From assembly GCA_015233265.1 (NCBI GenBank), contig JADFXZ010000008.1, positions 1-7,961 on the forward strand: a DNA stretch of 7,961 nt. The letters run 5' to 3'. The notes beneath the pieces are model-generated. The model made no database searches. It had not been told where the DNA came from and worked only from the letters and a program-made list of their open reading frames with translations. The translations under genes were made by a program, and so were the position numbers. Positions 6,505 through 7,961 of the stretch are shown one piece after another. The first letter of the stretch is position 1, and every line of letters begins with the position of its first letter. This DNA comes from Nitrospirota bacterium (GTDB lineage Bacteria > Nitrospirota > Thermodesulfovibrionia > Thermodesulfovibrionales > Magnetobacteriaceae).

Positions 6505-6885
6505 TCAATAGTCAAGGGCAGGCAGGATTGTAAATACAATAAAGCACAAGTAAATCAGGCCTATTGCCACTGTTGCTCGTATCCTGCCGCGCCCGCCTGA
6601 GTCTATAAATGGAATCATCACAAGGGTAACGATAAAAATAGCTGGAAGGACGACTGCCCCGATGAATGCAAAGTTGCCTTTAAAGTATTTCAATATCTCG
6701 AAAAACCAAAGAAAGAACCACTCCGGCTTGGGGCTGAAAGGTGCGGAGAAACTAATCCTGCGCCCCAGCTCCTTAGGGTATGACATTGAAAGGACAAGTG
6801 TTGCCATCCCAATGACCAGTGCCACTGCGAGTATCTCGACTAAATAGTCAGGATAAAACTTTTTTTCCACGGTTGCTTCTTTCAT
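6505..6885 (-). CDS. Stand-alone cytochrome b/b6 C-terminal subunit (PetD/subunit IV-like)
   Basis: Small membrane protein matching the C-terminal half of cytochrome b, as in split cytochrome b6/subunit IV quinol oxidoreductases. The 126-residue product has three hydrophobic segments (about 16-34, 72-92, 105-122). Between the first two lies FSPKPEWFFLWFFEILKYF (50-68), which contains the Qo-site PEWY motif in the form PEWF. It has no heme-ligand histidine pair, as expected, because those sit in the N-terminal half. ATG 6885 is chosen because GGAGG lies five bases upstream; an in-frame ATG at 6897 lies before that GGAGG and has only a weak site of its own. Unusually, no Rieske or cytochrome b N-terminal gene adjoins it; cobO follows one base later and divergent dsr-like genes lie upstream. 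The partner subunits must be elsewhere or absent. Confidence 0.85.
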   Translation of the reverse strand: MKEATVEKKFYPDYLVEILAVALVIGMATLVLSMSYPKELGRRISFSAPFSPKPEWFFLWFFEILKYFKGNFAFIGAVVLPAIFIVTLVMIPFIDSGGRGRIRATVAIGLIYLCFIVFTILPALDY

Positions 6886-6916
6886 TTCAGCCTCCATCTG
6901 CTATTCATCTTAAAAT

Positions 6917-6922
6917 ATTATA
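6917..6922 (-). promoter_or_regulatory. -10 element of the cytochrome b-cobO-HD operon promoter
   Basis: On the - strand TATAAT (6922-6917) is a perfect -10 hexamer, 32 bases before the chosen start codon. No good -35 hexamer stands 16-18 bases further upstream; that position holds the shared dyad at 6934-6954. The promoter may thus need an activator or be weak. Confidence 0.45.
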
Positions 6923-6930
6923 ACCTAGTC

Positions 6931-6960
6931 TTGACAATTTTATCTCAAAATTGTTATAAC
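6931..6960 (+). promoter_or_regulatory. Sigma70-like promoter for the dsr-like genes
   Basis: TTGACA (6931-6936), a perfect -35, is followed after 18 bases by TATAAC (6955-6960), five of six for the -10. Transcription would start near 6967, leaving a leader of about 55 bases before ATG 7022. This is the strongest promoter seen in the window. Confidence 0.6.
6934..6954. promoter_or_regulatory. Candidate shared operator: perfect 8-5-8 dyad
   Basis: ACAATTTT, a five-base spacer ATCTC, then AAAATTGT form a perfect inverted repeat. It fills the gap between -35 and -10 of the rightward promoter and covers about -24 to -44 of the leftward one. A bound protein could repress both directions, or act on the spacer as MerR-type regulators do, although the 18-base spacer is shorter than their usual 19-20. 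The regulator is not in the window. The site does not match textbook FNR or Fur boxes. Confidence 0.45.
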
Positions 6961-7021
6961 TCAAAGTTACCATTGGAGCCATGGATATAAACAAAATCAA
7001 GTAAACTAAGGGGGTGTATTT

Positions 7022-7318
7022 ATGAAAGTAGGGGTATTTTTAAGTGAGCACACAAAGTCAAACGATACCCTTGACAGACTAAGCGCAGGGTCATTTGATC
7101 TGGTACTGGTACAAAACGCTGTGTACTGCTCGGCGCTCAAAGAAAACGGCCAGAAATCGCCGGTTCTCGGTAAAGGACAGAAGGTATATGCATTGTCTGA
7201 GGACATAGCAGCGCGCGGAATAGAACCTTCACAGGTCGACTCAAGTGTAACGGTAGTAACTTATGACGGCTTGGTCGATCTCCTGTTTAACGAATTCAGT
7301 AAAACAATCTGGCTATAG
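7022..7318 (+). CDS. DsrH/TusB-like sulfur relay protein
   Basis: Small cytoplasmic protein of 98 residues with the DsrE/F/H fold, resembling the DsrH/TusB subunit of sulfur-carrier complexes that pass persulfide sulfur between proteins. The first strand MKVGVFL is followed by DLVLVQNAVYCSAL (26-39), where DsrH/TusB proteins carry their loop cysteine; here this is C36. It ends with VTYDGLVDLLFNEFSKTIWL, like the short C-terminal strand and helix of the family. AAGGGGGTG about five bases before the ATG serves as ribosome binding site, and the promoter at 6931-6960 precedes it. First of three related genes, with GGAGG for the next one right after its stop. Family assignment rests on weak sequence similarity plus context with the two neighbours; the exact role (tRNA 2-thiolation versus dissimilatory sulfur metabolism) is open. 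Confidence 0.7.
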   Translation: MKVGVFLSEHTKSNDTLDRLSAGSFDLVLVQNAVYCSALKENGQKSPVLGKGQKVYALSEDIAARGIEPSQVDSSVTVVTYDGLVDLLFNEFSKTIWL

Positions 7319-7330
7319 GAGGCAAAAAAA

Positions 7331-7690
7331 ATGGGTAAATTAACCATCGGATGCTTTTCTTCGCTTGTCGGGTCGATGACGCTGGACTTCGCGGTGAAGC
7401 TGGCAGAGGCTGCAAGAAAGAAAGGCCATGACGTTGATATGTGGCTGTCAGGAAACGGCACAATGCTGTCAAAAAAGGGGCAGCGTTCTTTTAAGGACTA
7501 CTCATCGCTGGAGAAAACCATCACTTCGTTGGTTGAAGGCGGCATGAATGTAACGGCGTGTGAGGCGTGTGCGGAGTCTCGCGGGTATCACAAAGAAGAC
7601 GTAATCGGCAGCCTTGGCAGAAAGAGCATGGACTGGTACCTTGCCAGCTGTTTCTCCGCAGACAGGGTGCTTCACATAGGAGGTGAGTAA
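7331..7690 (+). CDS. DsrE/TusD-like sulfurtransferase subunit
   Basis: Cytoplasmic DsrE-family protein of 119 residues, probably the sulfur-accepting subunit of the trio. The Rossmann-like opening (LTIGCFSSLVGSMTLDFAVKLAEAARKKGHDVDMWLSGNGT, about 4-44) is typical: a strand, a loop, the helix rich in A and E, then GH.V.hWhSG.G. The key motif is VTACEACAESRGY (74-86), a C77xxC80 followed by ESRG; DsrE-type proteins bear the persulfide-carrying cysteine here. C8 and C107 are additional. GGAGG eight bases upstream of the ATG is a strong ribosome binding site, 12 bases after the previous stop. The TAA stop shares its last base with the ATG of the next gene (TAATG). CxxC rather than a single Cys is common among stand-alone DsrE-family proteins, so the grouping with TusD is tentative. 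Confidence 0.8.
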   Translation: MGKLTIGCFSSLVGSMTLDFAVKLAEAARKKGHDVDMWLSGNGTMLSKKGQRSFKDYSSLEKTITSLVEGGMNVTACEACAESRGYHKEDVIGSLGRKSMDWYLASCFSADRVLHIGGE

Positions 7691-7961
7691 TGTCGATAAA
7701 GAAAATAGCCTTTATAGTGGATAAAATGCCGTACAAGTCTGAGACATCGCGGCTTGCCTTAACTCATGCGATAGCTAGTCAGACGGTAGAGATTCACCTT
7801 GAGGACGGGGAAAATGTCGAGCCGGTGTTGGCGTTTGTCGGTGCAGGGGTGTTGAATTGCATAAGAAATCAGAAGGCCTCAGATGTCTATGGAGTAACGA
7901 CACTGGAGTCTCACATTAAGAACGCCCTGCTTACGGACATAAAGGTGCTTATCTGCGAAGA
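7690..7961 (+). CDS. DsrF/TusC-like sulfur relay protein (3' end beyond window)
   Basis: Partial gene, 90 full codons visible and open to the window edge. The product begins MSIKKIAFIVDKMPYKSETSRLAL, like DsrF/TusC proteins, whose first strand leads into a P-Y loop and a helix. It continues with EPVLAFVGAGVLNC (44-57), matching the family's hydrophobic strand plus G-V turn, and SDVYGVTTLESHIKNALL (64-81), ending in KVLICE. Cysteines are C57 and C89; neither lies in a diagnostic motif, as is usual for the F/C subunit. The ATG overlaps the previous TAA by one base and has AGGAGGTGA just upstream, a near-perfect ribosome binding site. Together with the two preceding genes it would make a heterotrimer-type complex like TusBCD or DsrEFH. 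Confidence 0.75.
   Translation, partial: MSIKKIAFIVDKMPYKSETSRLALTHAIASQTVEIHLEDGENVEPVLAFVGAGVLNCIRNQKASDVYGVTTLESHIKNALLTDIKVLICE

Noticed and set aside
6504..6539. TTG start for cobO 36 bases upstream of ATG 6503
   Set aside because: It would place 12 non-family residues inside the preceding gene; ATG 6503 matches the family N-terminus and lies one base after the preceding stop.
6931..6960. FNR/HcpR-type site at the TTGACA of the divergent region
   Set aside because: HcpR and FNR sites need a mirrored GTCAA or ATCAA half four bases away; here TTGACA is not mirrored and is better read as a -35 hexamer.
6898..7021. Cobalamin riboswitch upstream of the cobO operon
   Set aside because: The leader before the first gene is only about 25 bases and shows no B12-box-like sequence; too short for a riboswitch.
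7006..7206. Small - strand frame opposite the DsrH-like gene
   Set aside because: Fully antisense to a gene with promoter, ribosome binding site and family similarity; composition is a shadow of that gene.

Overview
The window reads as ordinary chromosomal DNA of moderate G+C from a bacterium, with compact operons, few gaps and no phage, plasmid or CRISPR signs. A lineage rich in anaerobic sulfur metabolism, for example Nitrospirota or a deltaproteobacterium-like group, is my best guess. It rests on the DsrE/F/H-type sulfur-carrier genes at the right end, a stand-alone cytochrome b C-terminal subunit, and the rpmE-DUF1385-prfA order at the left. This is inference from gene content, not a phylogenetic result.

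Left block, + strand, 1-2856: a translation operon of ribosomal protein L31 (rpmE), a DUF1385/YqhQ-type membrane protein, peptide chain release factor 1 (prfA), and a YrdC/Sua5-type threonylcarbamoyl-AMP synthase. Spacing is tight; DUF1385 and prfA share an ATGA. The DUF1385 frame carries its conserved N-terminal motif upstream of the first normal start codon, so its true start is unclear.

Middle block, - strand, 2804-4586: a cation diffusion facilitator (CDF) metal exporter followed, with an 8-base overlap, by a protein joining a degenerate receiver domain to a cyclic-nucleotide-binding domain. This operon runs head-on into the threonylcarbamoyl-AMP synthase gene and overlaps its 3' end by 53 bases. 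A sigma70-like promoter precedes the CDF gene.

4587-5171 has no convincing gene. It holds the CDF promoter, a short tandem duplication, a degenerate repeat element with inverted GTCATTCC-type arms, a 14-base palindrome, and two weak traces of possible decayed coding sequence.

Second - strand operon, 5172-6897: a cytochrome b C-terminal (PetD/subunit IV-like) protein, a corrinoid adenosyltransferase (cobO) and an HD-domain phosphohydrolase. Transcription starts in a 124-base divergent intergenic region. There a perfect 8-5-8 dyad lies between the -35 and -10 of the + strand promoter and over the -35 region of the - strand one, so a single regulator could control both directions.

Right block, + strand, 7022 to the end: three small DsrE/F/H-fold genes (DsrH/TusB-like, DsrE/TusD-like, DsrF/TusC-like, the last cut by the window edge), probably parts of a sulfurtransferase relay complex. 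Their order differs from the usual E-F-H order. I found no wholly new defence or mobile system. The points most worth following are the shared divergent operator, the solitary cytochrome b fragment, the CDF/receiver-cNMP pair and the DUF1385 start.
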